DNA of 64,000 bases, taken from assembly GCA_035489015.1 (NCBI GenBank), contig DATHKR010000005.1, positions 60,766 through 124,765 of the forward strand, written 5' to 3'. A program made the translations under genes and the position numbers. Every line of letters begins with the position of its first letter. Position 1 is the stretch's first letter. The DNA comes from DATFRY01 sp035489015 (GTDB taxonomy: Bacteria > Myxococcota_A > Polyangia > Haliangiales > Haliangiaceae). Below, in pieces: positions 7,739 through 15,487 of this stretch. The notes under the pieces were generated by a model, which was not told the origin of the DNA, did no database searches, and saw only the letters and a program-made list of their open reading frames with translations.

Positions 7739-9055
7739 TCAGGGCCGGGAGGCCGCGCGCCACTTCGCGAGCAGCTCCTGTTCGCGCTCGCGGGGCGGAC
7801 CGGCGCGAAGGGCGGCGGGATCCGCGAGGGGCGGCGGCGGGGCGCCCTTGCCCTTCGCTGCCTCGGCGAGCTCGCGCGTGAGGCGAACGCGGCGCTCGAC
7901 CTCGGCCGGGTACCACGCGAGCAGCGCCTTCACGGTGTCGGCCATCGGTCGGAACGTGAGGCCGGCTGCCTCGGCGCGCTCGTTGCGCCAGCGGTGAAAG
8001 CCGGCGAACTTGCCGGTGGGCGCCACCCAGATCGGGAACGCGTCCTCGCCGCCCATGCCGTTCTTTTCGAGCCAGGTCGCGGGGACCCAGACGAGCTTGG
8101 CGCCCGGGGCGGCGTCGACGCAGGTCTGGAGGACGTCGCCCCAGCGGCCCGGCTTGTCCGGTCCGATGGCGTTGAACGCGCCGGTGGTGCCGCGCTCGGC
8201 GAGGGTCACCAGCCAGTCGGCGAGGTCGCGGACGTCGATCCACTGCAGCGGATCGGCCGGCGCGCCGGGCGCGAGGACGTCGCCGCCGCGCGAGACGCGA
8301 ACGGGCCAGTACGTGAATCGATCGGTGGGATCGCCGGGGCCGATGATGTAGCCGGGCCGCACGATCGTGGCGTGACCGGGGAAGGCCTCCTCCGCCGCGC
8401 GCTCACAGAGGACCTTGAGGCCGCCGTAGTTCTGGAACTCGGCTCCCATCTCCTCGACCTTGGGATCGGCGAGCGTGGCGAGCCGCGTGGTCTCGTCGCC
8501 GCCGGCGGCCGGGTTCTCGTCGTAGGCGGAGATGCTCGAGATGTAGATGTACTGCGACGCGCTCTGCGCGAGCAGCCCGGCCGACGCCTTGACCATGCGC
8601 GGGAAGTAGCCGGAGTTGTCGATGACGACGTCCCACTTGCGCCCCTTGAGCTGCTCGAGGCCCTTCGGGGTCGCGTCGGGGTGGAGGAGCTTTCCGTCCG
8701 GGCCGCGCTCGTCGTCGGCGGGCAGCTCCGGGTCGCGGTTGCCGTAGAGGTGCTCGGCCTCGACCTCGAGGGGCAGGAGCTTCTCGCGCTTGCCGCGGTT
8801 GAAGATCGTGACCGTGTGGCCGCGCGCGACCGCGGCGGCGACCGTCTTGGGGCCGAGGAAGCCGGTGCCGCCCAGGATCAAGATCCGCTTCTTGGGCGCC
8901 GCGGCGGGACCATCAGGCCCCGGTGCGGGCGCCGGCGTGGAGCGCGAGGTAGGCGTGGAGCCCGAGCACGCCGACGACACGGCGCCGAGCGCGGCCGCGG
9001 CGAGGCCGCTGCGGATGACGTCGCGGCGGGTGAGGTCGTTGCGAGAGGTCGACAT
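7739..9055 (-). CDS. exported NAD-dependent epimerase/dehydratase-like protein (Tat lipoprotein)
   Basis: A 438-residue protein. It begins with a twin-arginine-type signal (TRRDVIRSGLAAAALGAVSSACSG) that also contains a lipobox-like SSAC, so it is probably exported folded with a bound nucleotide. The Rossmann motif LILGGTGFLGPKTV follows at about residue 57. Further family signs are DVVIDNSGYFPRMV, YIYISSISAYDENP and ATIVRPGYIIGPGDP. The usual catalytic Tyr-x-x-x-Lys appears as YGGLK. It resembles extracytoplasmic SDR proteins whose substrate is unknown. The start ATG 9055 gives the signal at residue 1; a longer frame to 9142 adds nothing recognisable. Confidence 0.82.
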   Translation of the reverse strand: MSTSRNDLTRRDVIRSGLAAAALGAVSSACSGSTPTSRSTPAPAPGPDGPAAAPKKRILILGGTGFLGPKTVAAAVARGHTVTIFNRGKREKLLPLEVEAEHLYGNRDPELPADDERGPDGKLLHPDATPKGLEQLKGRKWDVVIDNSGYFPRMVKASAGLLAQSASQYIYISSISAYDENPAAGGDETTRLATLADPKVEEMGAEFQNYGGLKVLCERAAEEAFPGHATIVRPGYIIGPGDPTDRFTYWPVRVSRGGDVLAPGAPADPLQWIDVRDLADWLVTLAERGTTGAFNAIGPDKPGRWGDVLQTCVDAAPGAKLVWVPATWLEKNGMGGEDAFPIWVAPTGKFAGFHRWRNERAEAAGLTFRPMADTVKALLAWYPAEVERRVRLTRELAEAAKGKGAPPPPLADPAALRAGPPREREQELLAKWRAASRP

Positions 9056-9172
9056 GCACCGCGACGGTAGCGCCGGGACGCGCGCCTGCGGTGAACAATC
9101 TCGTGGTGTCACAGGCGGTTGGAGGTTGTTGCAGTGTTGCACTCCGACCCACCGCGACGCGGCGTCGGGGCG

Positions 9173-9808
9173 CTATCGCGGTCGGTTGGGAACCGGCGCC
9201 TGGCCACAGGCGGCCTCGCTCGCCAGCGCGGCGAGGCGGTCGCGGACGCCGGATCGCTCGGGCGCGAGCGCGAAGATCCACACGGCGCCCGATGGACAGG
9301 CCCGGCGCTCGGCGGTGCCGGTCAAGGTGACTGGCTGCTTGGTCTTGAAGGCGTCGATCAGGTGCGCCGTGATCACCAGGCCGACGCCGGCCGGGCGCGC
9401 GGTGACCGCGATCGGGGTGCGGCTGGCCTGCACCGCCTCGCGGTCGACGGCGCCGAGGAGCCCCTGGAAGTAGACCTCGAGCTCGCGCGCCAGCCCGGCG
9501 GCGTCGAGGGCGGCCGCGTCCTCGAGGCGCCAGACGAAGGCGTACGACCAGTAGCCGGGCGCGGCCGGATCGAAGAACCCGGGCGCGAAGCGGAGCTCCT
9601 CGACACCCCTGTGGTCGAGGCCGGGGGCGAACTCGAGCGGGAACGGGATCATCTCGCTGCGAAACCCGTCGGGGATGGCCCACGACGCGGTGGCGGCCGG
9701 GCGAGCCTCGGGCGCGATCGCCGCGGGCGCGATCGTCGCGGACGCGGCCGGCTCGGCGGTCGAGCAGGCGGACAGGGCGAGGGCGAGTCCGATGAGGCGG
9801 CGTTTCAC
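9173..9808 (-). CDS. hypothetical lipoprotein
   Basis: A 211-residue predicted lipoprotein. The N-terminus KRRLIGLALALSACSTA is a classic type II signal with Cys near residue 15. An Ala-rich linker follows, then a domain of about 160 residues (PFPLEFAPGLDHRGVEELRF, WSYAFVWRLED, ELEVYFQGLLG, VTLTGTAERRACPSGAVWIF). I do not recognise the family. The start is GTG 9808, chosen because the signal peptide begins there. The frame stays open for about 1.3 kb upstream, but that part crosses another gene remnant and shadows. Codon use is like that of the neighbours. Confidence 0.72.
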   Translation of the reverse strand: MKRRLIGLALALSACSTAEPAASATIAPAAIAPEARPAATASWAIPDGFRSEMIPFPLEFAPGLDHRGVEELRFAPGFFDPAAPGYWSYAFVWRLEDAAALDAAGLARELEVYFQGLLGAVDREAVQASRTPIAVTARPAGVGLVITAHLIDAFKTKQPVTLTGTAERRACPSGAVWIFALAPERSGVRDRLAALASEAACGQAPVPNRPR

Positions 9809-9839
9809 GCGGCGAACGTAGTGCACCGCCACAGCCCTG

Positions 9840-10080
9840 TCAGTCGCGATCGAAGCCGAAAGTGATGCGACTCGCGACGAAGAGCTCGACGGGCTCTCGT
9901 CGGTGTCGATCACATCGCGGCTGAAGCGCGCCAGCCACGACGGGTGCTGGAGGGAAGACGACCGCTGGCGCGGGAACCGCGCGATCAGATCGGCCGGGAC
10001 GATCAGCTCACCGTCGTCGTCGGTCTCGCACACGAGCAGCGCCTCGTACGGCGCGCCGTGGAATCCCACGCCGGGCGCGG
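9840..10080 (-). pseudogene. 3' remnant of a lipoprotein-like gene with a frameshift
   Basis: On the minus strand one frame reads GAPYEALLVCETDDDGELIV then PADLIARFP and SWLARFSRDVIDTD. The neighbouring frame then reads EPVELFVASRITFGFDRD and stops (TGA, 9842-9840). Joined by a one-base shift near 9890-9900, they form a sensible C-terminus of the kind seen on myxobacterial secreted proteins of unknown function. No start, signal peptide or upstream domain is found, so this is a truncated and frameshifted relic. Confidence 0.6.
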
Positions 10081-10341
10081 GCGACCTGTCGCGCCATCGC
10101 GACCGGGCATCCCCTCTGTCATGGCGCGCCTGGACTGTCCATCTCCAGCGGTCCATGAGAGTCCATGACATCGTTTCTCGACTCCGTTGCATCGAGCTCG
10201 TAAAGCCCGGTGACAGGTCGACGCCTACCGGCACCCGCGCTGCTCGGCGCCGCTCACCTGCAGGAGGACCGTCTCGGGCGGCGGGCCGGGTGGGTTTCCG
10301 CGTTTGACAACCACGAGCGACTATGACCAACTCGAAAACGA
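10081..10341. other. intergenic region upstream of the TonB island
   Basis: No gene is seen. It contains three GTCCAT hexamers (10137, 10151, 10161), one copy of a 32-base repeat (10206-10237), and a TTGACA at 10304-10309 that could be a -35 box but has no good -10 at 17 bases. I looked for a cobalamin-riboswitch B12 box and saw none. Confidence 0.4.
10206..10237 (+). repeat. 32-bp structured direct repeat, left copy
   Basis: It begins CCCGGTGACAGGTC and can fold as CCGGT-gac-AGG-loop-CCT-ACCGG. The right copy is at 14533-14564, with 27 of 32 bases identical. The two copies bracket the four genes of the TonB island on the same strand. Confidence 0.55.
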
Positions 10342-10343
10342 GT
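10330..10343 (+). promoter_or_regulatory. perfect small inverted repeat at the start of the island
   Basis: ACTCG-AAAA-CGAGT, a perfect five-base stem with a four-A loop. It overlaps the GTG at 10342 that opens the first gene of the island. It could be an operator or an RNA hairpin masking translation; its small size makes chance occurrence possible. Confidence 0.3.
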
Positions 10344-10758
10344 GCGTCTCTGTGGTCCAGTGACCCGTGCATCGCGGCAGCGGATCGGCGCTGCAACTGC
10401 GCTGGTGTTCCTGGCCAACCTCGTCGCTGCGGGGTGGCACGACGCGAGAACGCTGCACACCCGCTGCGCCGAGCACGGCGAGCTGGTCGATGTTCAAGCC
10501 GTGGCTGCGGGTGAATCAGTTGCCACTTCGTGGTCGCAAGACAGCCTGAAAGCGGCTCCCTTCGCTGCCCACCGCATGGGCGACGACCACTGCACATTGT
10601 GTGCAGGTGCGATCGGCGTCGCCACGCCGAAGCATCGGACCGCCGAATCCAGCGCGACGCAGTTCGTCCAGCTCGTAGCTGCGGCGGCGGACGAGCCGTT
10701 CCGGCCCATCGCTCTTCTCCGCGTCGCCCCCAAGAGCTCGCCGCCCGACCCGGCGTAG
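10342..10758 (+). CDS. small exported protein with CxxC motif, DUF2946-like
   Basis: A 138-residue protein with an N-terminal hydrophobic segment (IGAATALVFLANLVAAG), then a polar part with HTRCAEH, DDHCTLC and a C-terminal VAPKSSPPDPA tail. The HCTLC motif and size resemble DUF2946-type proteins that often sit beside TonB receptors and metal-handling genes; the similarity is only at motif level. The start is GTG 10342, or GTG 10360, which keeps the signal segment. It is first in a same-strand run with a TonB receptor and two lipoproteins, suggesting a role in metal or siderophore handling at the envelope. Confidence 0.6.
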   Translation: MRLCGPVTRASRQRIGAATALVFLANLVAAGWHDARTLHTRCAEHGELVDVQAVAAGESVATSWSQDSLKAAPFAAHRMGDDHCTLCAGAIGVATPKHRTAESSATQFVQLVAAAADEPFRPIALLRVAPKSSPPDPA

Positions 10759-11006
10759 ACGCGCCTTCCTGTCCGCCGCGCATCGCGGCTGACGCCTGCG
10801 TGGCGTTGGCGCGCGAGCCAGCGACGGCTTGAAGCCGCAGCGTTGCGTCGTCTGCATCGACCTCCGGTGCAGCACGCACCTGGCCGCACGACGGTGAACC
10901 CCACCGGGGCTCCGCTCGTTGTCCGGACGCCACGTATCTGGGCACGCCACGCCCAGCTCCACGGCGTTCGTCCTGATCGGCACCTGCCGAAGAAGAGAAG
11001 AGACGA

Positions 11007-13433
11007 ATGTTCCGATTTCGACCAGCGCTCACGGTCGCGGCGACGTTGTGTGCCGCCACCGGCACGGCGTCTTCGCAACCGGCTCCGGCTGCCCAGAGCG
11101 GCAAGTCCTGCACCGGCAAGCTCGATGGTCACGTCGTCGATGACGTGACTCACGAGCCGGTGGCTGGCGCGATCGTGCGGGTCGATGGCGAGGACAAGGC
11201 CCTCACGGGCGAGGGCGGCAGGTTCACGCTCGACCACCTGTGCTCCGACGCGATCACGCTGGAGGTCCAGCGCGACGACTACGCGCCGGGCCGGCAGTTC
11301 CTCTCGCTCACCGAAGTCACCTCGGTGGAGATGGCTCTCCATGCCGTCGCGGGCGAGGTGATCACGATCCAGGGCGAAGCCGCCGAGCCGATCGACATGC
11401 GCTCGACGACGACGCTGACCGGGGAGGCGCTGGAACGGACACGCGGCCGAGCGCTGTCGGACACCCTGGTCGGGGTGCCGGGCGTCAGTCAGCTTCGCAC
11501 CGGCAGCGGAGTGGCGAAGCCGATCGTGCGTGGCCAGTACGGGCGCCGGCTGCTCCTCCTGGTCGATTCGGTGCGGCACCGCGCGCAGGAGTGGGGACTC
11601 GACCACGCGCCCGAGATCGATCCCTTCGTCGCCGACCAGATCTCCGTGGTGCGAGGAGCCTCCGGCGTTCGCTATGGCCCCGATGCGATCGGTGGCGCGG
11701 TCCTCGTCGATCCGCCTGCGCTGTTGCGCAAGCCCGGCGTTGCCGGCCAGGTACACGTCATCGGCATGTCGAACGGCCTCGGCGGGACGATCGCCGGGCG
11801 GCTACAAGCTGCATCCGGCCGCATACCCGGCCTCGCCGGCCAGATCGAGGCGAGCGTCAAGCGGCTCGCGGCGCCCGCGACACCCGACTATCCACTCGAT
11901 AACACCGGCACCAAGGAATGGAACGTCGGTTCGACCGCCGGGTATCGCCTCCAGGGCGATGAGTACAGGCTCTCGTACAACCACTACCAGGCCAAGCTCG
12001 GCGTCTGCACCTGCCTGCGGATGGAGTCGAGCGACGACTTCTTCGCTCAGCTTTCTCGTCGAGAGCCCCTCGGCGTCGAGCTGTACGAGTCGGACCTCGC
12101 GATCGAGCGTCCTTACCAGGATGTTGCGCACGACCTCGCGATCGGTCGTGGACGGTGGCGATGGGATGGTGTGGGCGCGATCAGCGCGAGCTACTCGTTC
12201 CAGCACGATCACCGACGTGAGTACGAGATTGTCCGCGACGCCACGACCGGCCCGCAGTTCGCGTTCCGCCTGTTCACGCACGACGCCACGGTGGGGTTCG
12301 AGCATCGCCCTCTCCACCTGAACGACCACCTTCACCTCGAAGGCTCCGCCGGGATCGTGGGCATGATCCAGAGCCACGCGGCCTCGGGCCTTCCGCTGGT
12401 CCCGGACCATCACGCCTGGAGTGGCGGTGCCTACGCCATCGAGCGGCTGATCGGACACACGTTCGAGCTCGAGTCCGGGCTGCGCTACGACGCGCTGGCC
12501 CGAACGGCCTCGATCGATCGAACCGACTTCCTGCGCCTGGTGCGGAGCGGGCAGCTTGCCGAGGATGCGTGCGGTCCCGGCGAGGCCGATCCCGTCCGCT
12601 GCGCATCGACGTTCCACACCGTCTCGGCGTCGATAGGCGGGTTGCGCCAGATCACCAACGTCTGGTCGATCAAGCTGGATCTCTCCACCGCGACTCGCCC
12701 GCCGAATCCCGACGAGCAGTACCTCAACGGGACCTCGCCGACGTTCCCGGTCCTCGGCCTCGGCAAACCAGACCTCGGCGCCGAGACGACCTACTCCACA
12801 TCGCTCACGAGCACGTACCAGGGCGAGCATGTCGGCGTCGAGGCATCGGCCTACGCGAACTTCATCGACGACTACATCTACTTCGCACCGGCGATCGACG
12901 AGAACGGCGACCCGATCTTCGACGTGCTCATCCGGGGATCGTTTCCGCGCTTCGTGACCCGCCCGGTCGATGCGGTGTTCTACGGCGCGGACGGCGGGAT
13001 CAACTTCACCCCGTGGCCCTTCCTCGAGCTCGGCGGCCAGCTCTCGATGGTCCGCGCACGGAACGTGAGCGACCATTCGTACCTCGTTCTTGTCCCGCCC
13101 GATCAGCTGCGCGGCTCGGTCACGCTTCGTCGCCAGCCGACCGATGACCTGGGTGCGAGCTTCCTCACGGTCTCGGGCACCTACTCCGCGAGGCAGAACC
13201 GCTTCGACCTGGCCGCCGACCTCGCGCCTCCGCCGGATGCCTACGTGCTCATCGGCGCCGAAGCCGGGACGCAGACGCGGCTCGGTGACCAGAACATCAA
13301 GATCGCGCTCCAGGGCACGAACCTCCTCAACGCCCGCTTCCGCGACTACACGAGCCTCACCCGCTACTTCGCCGACCAGCCGGGTTGGCAGGTCCTCGCT
13401 CGCCTCACCTTCGACTTCGCGACGACAGACTGA
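11007..13433 (+). CDS. TonB-dependent outer-membrane receptor
   Basis: An 808-residue receptor. A signal peptide occupies residues 1-23. A carboxypeptidase-regulatory-like beta domain follows at about 37-115 (GHVVDDVTHEPVAGAIVRVD). The plug follows, with TLTGEALERTRGRALSDTL, VPGVSQLRTGSGVAKPIVRG and ISVVRGASGVRYGPDAIGGA. A long beta-barrel ends in LARLTFDF. Such receptors import metal complexes or other scarce solutes using TonB-ExbBD energy. The ligand is unknown; the neighbouring CxxC protein suggests a metal. The barrel contains two cysteine-bearing extracellular-looking stretches (GVCTCLRM and EDACGPGEADPVRC). The start ATG 11007 has AAGAGAAGAG upstream. Confidence 0.9.
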   Translation: MFRFRPALTVAATLCAATGTASSQPAPAAQSGKSCTGKLDGHVVDDVTHEPVAGAIVRVDGEDKALTGEGGRFTLDHLCSDAITLEVQRDDYAPGRQFLSLTEVTSVEMALHAVAGEVITIQGEAAEPIDMRSTTTLTGEALERTRGRALSDTLVGVPGVSQLRTGSGVAKPIVRGQYGRRLLLLVDSVRHRAQEWGLDHAPEIDPFVADQISVVRGASGVRYGPDAIGGAVLVDPPALLRKPGVAGQVHVIGMSNGLGGTIAGRLQAASGRIPGLAGQIEASVKRLAAPATPDYPLDNTGTKEWNVGSTAGYRLQGDEYRLSYNHYQAKLGVCTCLRMESSDDFFAQLSRREPLGVELYESDLAIERPYQDVAHDLAIGRGRWRWDGVGAISASYSFQHDHRREYEIVRDATTGPQFAFRLFTHDATVGFEHRPLHLNDHLHLEGSAGIVGMIQSHAASGLPLVPDHHAWSGGAYAIERLIGHTFELESGLRYDALARTASIDRTDFLRLVRSGQLAEDACGPGEADPVRCASTFHTVSASIGGLRQITNVWSIKLDLSTATRPPNPDEQYLNGTSPTFPVLGLGKPDLGAETTYSTSLTSTYQGEHVGVEASAYANFIDDYIYFAPAIDENGDPIFDVLIRGSFPRFVTRPVDAVFYGADGGINFTPWPFLELGGQLSMVRARNVSDHSYLVLVPPDQLRGSVTLRRQPTDDLGASFLTVSGTYSARQNRFDLAADLAPPPDAYVLIGAEAGTQTRLGDQNIKIALQGTNLLNARFRDYTSLTRYFADQPGWQVLARLTFDFATTD

Positions 13434-13457
13434 CCCTCCATCGAAAGGACGACCCCG

Positions 13458-14078
13458 ATGCACATGCACAGGAACCCCTCGTTCGTCATCATGTCAGCCG
13501 GCCTCGCCGGCTGCCTCGCCGCCTGCGGAGGAGACGACGCACAGGGAGGCAACGAGAACGAGGTCATCACCACCGTCACGCTCACGTTCGCGCCGGAAGG
13601 CGGCGGCGAGAACGTCACTGCGGCGTTCGACGACCCTGACGGAAATGGCGGTGAGTCCCCGACCATCGATCCGATCGATCTCGCCGATGGAACGACCTAC
13701 GCGATGACGATCACGTTCGTGAACGACCTTGCGGACCCGCCGGAAGACATCACCGAGGAAGTCTCCGACGAGTCGGACCAGCACATGATCTTCTACACAG
13801 GCACCGCGGTGGACGGTCCGGCGAGCGAGCAGCCAGGTGCCCCGCTCACGCACACCTACGGCGACGAGGACGTGAATGGCCTGCCGATCGGCCTCGAGAA
13901 CACGATCGTCGCCACGGCGGGCACGGGCGAGATGACGGTGACGTTGCGCCACATGCCGCCGGTGAACGACACACCGGTCAAGACCGCTGACCTGCCCCAG
14001 CAGGTGAGCGACGAGGGCGTCGGGTCGTTGCCCGGATCAACCGATGCCCAGGTTGACTTCGCCGTCACGGTCGAGTGA
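13458..14078 (+). CDS. TonB-receptor-associated lipoprotein
   Basis: A 206-residue lipoprotein with lipobox LAACGGDD near residue 22. It has repeated segments of the kind ITTVTLTFAPEGGGENVTAA, DGTTYAMTITFVND and PPEDITEEVSDESDQHMIFY. This pattern is typical of small lipoproteins encoded next to TonB receptors, common in Bacteroidota and annotated there as type 1 periplasmic-binding-fold-like. It probably works at the periplasmic face of the receptor. GAAAGGA precedes ATG 13458. Its stop overlaps a possible GTG of the next gene (GTGA). Confidence 0.72.
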   Translation: MHMHRNPSFVIMSAGLAGCLAACGGDDAQGGNENEVITTVTLTFAPEGGGENVTAAFDDPDGNGGESPTIDPIDLADGTTYAMTITFVNDLADPPEDITEEVSDESDQHMIFYTGTAVDGPASEQPGAPLTHTYGDEDVNGLPIGLENTIVATAGTGEMTVTLRHMPPVNDTPVKTADLPQQVSDEGVGSLPGSTDAQVDFAVTVE

Positions 14079-14092
14079 GGCACCACTTGGCG

Positions 14093-14512
14093 ATGATGCG
14101 CTGGCTCCTGGTGGTCGCCGTTGCATCCGGTTGCGGCGAACCCCCGGGCCAGAGCACATCGATACCGGATGACCTCGACGCAGCCGAGCCGCTCGCGACC
14201 TGGGAGGAAGAGAGAACCCTCTTCCTTCCGACTTCGACGCTCATCGAGGCTCAGGTCACGATGGAACCGGGCGATGCCTTCGACATGGACTTCACGAGCA
14301 TGGGCGGCCCGGTCGCCTGGAACATCCACAGCCACGACAGCGATTTCCCGACGAACCACGCGCAAGGTCGAAGCGAGCACGGAACCTTCACCTTCGTGGC
14401 CCCAGCTGCCGGTCGGTTCTTGCCCCTCTGGGTGAACGACCAGGCGGCGACCTTGCGGGTCGTCGTCCGGCTGCGCGGCCATGGGTCGAGCGTCTTCAAT
14501 GGCTGGCTTTGA
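14093..14512 (+). CDS. small lipoprotein, last gene of the TonB island
   Basis: A 139-residue protein from ATG 14093, with signal MMRWLLVVAVASGCGEPP giving a lipidated Cys near residue 14. A GTG at 14075 overlapping the upstream stop would add six residues. The mature part is beta-rich (EERTLFLPTSTLIEAQVTME, FTFVAPAAGRFLPLWVND) and has histidines (NIHSHDSD, TNHAQGRSEHG) that could bind metal. I do not recognise the family. It was probably acquired together with the receptor and the preceding lipoprotein. Confidence 0.68.
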   Translation: MMRWLLVVAVASGCGEPPGQSTSIPDDLDAAEPLATWEEERTLFLPTSTLIEAQVTMEPGDAFDMDFTSMGGPVAWNIHSHDSDFPTNHAQGRSEHGTFTFVAPAAGRFLPLWVNDQAATLRVVVRLRGHGSSVFNGWL

Positions 14513-14532
14513 ACCGCGCTACCGCCCGCTCC

Positions 14533-14564
14533 CCCGGTGACAGGTCCGCGCCTGGCGGCAGCCG
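14533..14564 (+). repeat. 32-bp structured direct repeat, right copy
   Basis: The partner of 10206-10237, starting 21 bases after the last stop of the TonB island and sharing CCCGGTGACAGGTC exactly. The AGG...CCT inner stem is preserved, but the outer stem is weakened. Confidence 0.55.
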
Positions 14565-14665
14565 AGCCCGCTTCCTCGACTTCTCGATCGCCGTCGACCA
14601 GTCGGTCGATTGATCGGACCGGCGGCGCCGGGACCTCGGTCCCGGGCCGCTCGGTCAGGGCGCGT

Positions 14666-15487
14666 TCAGTGCGAGGTTTTGGCTGCCCCGCTGTTCCGGT
14701 TTCGCTCGCGCGGCGGTGGGTTGACCGCCTCGGTGCGCTCGACTCCGGCCTGACCCATGATGGAGCTGGTCAGCCAGGCCCTCACCTTGGTCAGGTGGTC
14801 GTCCTCCTGCTCGAGGGCGCGCTGGAACCGCTCCGCCATCTCGGTCTGACCCATCCGCTCGGCCAGATCGACCAGGACGAGCCAGGAGTCGTTGTCGGCC
14901 AGCTCCGCGATGAGGAGGGCGTTCATCGCCTGGCTCAGCGTGGTGCGCGGATCGGTCGCGACCTGGAGGATGCCCGACGTGGCCACCGCCTGGATGTCGG
15001 CGCCGGGCGTCATCGCCGTCGGGTCCCCGCCGAGCTCCTCCATGCACTCGGTCAGGAGGGCAGCGTGCGCCATCTCCTCGCCGCGGATGTGCTCCAGCTG
15101 GGCCCGGGTCGGCCCGCCCTCGTGCGGCTCGCCGGCGTCGAACTTGGCCAGCACGGCATCGTAGAGGCGGGTGCCGCTCCGCTCGAAGGCGAGCCGTGCG
15201 GCCAGCTGATCGAGGAACACGTTGGCGCTCTCGCCCTGCAGCGCCTTCAGCGCGGTCTTCGCCGCCCCCTTGAGGGTGCCGGGCGGAGGCATGGTCCCGA
15301 CCGGTCCGACCTCGGTGGAGGCGCTCACCCGATAGTTGTGGATCGCGGTGGGCTCGGTGCTGATGAGCTCCGGGGCGATCCCGGCCTTGGCCCCCTCGAT
15401 CGTCTTCTTCGAGTCGATCGGAGATGCCTTGATCCCGGTCCGGTTCGGGCCCATCTCCGTCGGTGCGGTCTCGGTGTTCGTCTTCAT
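14666..15487 (-). CDS. ferritin-like (diiron) domain protein
   Basis: A 273-residue protein with a ferritin-like four-helix bundle in the C-terminal two thirds. The iron-ligand helices are recognisable: LAFERSGTRLYD (E), IRGEEMAHAALL (ExxH), IAELADNDSW and EQEDDHLTKV (ExxH-like). The N-terminal 90 residues are polar and low in structure. Its start overlaps the stop of the upstream 395-residue gene (ATGA), so both diiron-type proteins are made together. Likely roles are oxidative-stress protection or iron storage, or an oxidase activity; nothing specific is shown. The C-terminal tail is basic and disordered. Confidence 0.78.
   Translation of the reverse strand: MKTNTETAPTEMGPNRTGIKASPIDSKKTIEGAKAGIAPELISTEPTAIHNYRVSASTEVGPVGTMPPPGTLKGAAKTALKALQGESANVFLDQLAARLAFERSGTRLYDAVLAKFDAGEPHEGGPTRAQLEHIRGEEMAHAALLTECMEELGGDPTAMTPGADIQAVATSGILQVATDPRTTLSQAMNALLIAELADNDSWLVLVDLAERMGQTEMAERFQRALEQEDDHLTKVRAWLTSSIMGQAGVERTEAVNPPPRERNRNSGAAKTSH

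Noticed and set aside
10081..11006. Cobalamin riboswitch before the TonB receptor
   Set aside because: No B12 box (GCCACTG) or matching conserved core was seen.
9809..11119. Long N-terminal extension of the lipoprotein ending at 9173
   Set aside because: A signal peptide begins exactly at GTG 9808; the upstream frame crosses a frameshifted relic and antisense of the CxxC gene.
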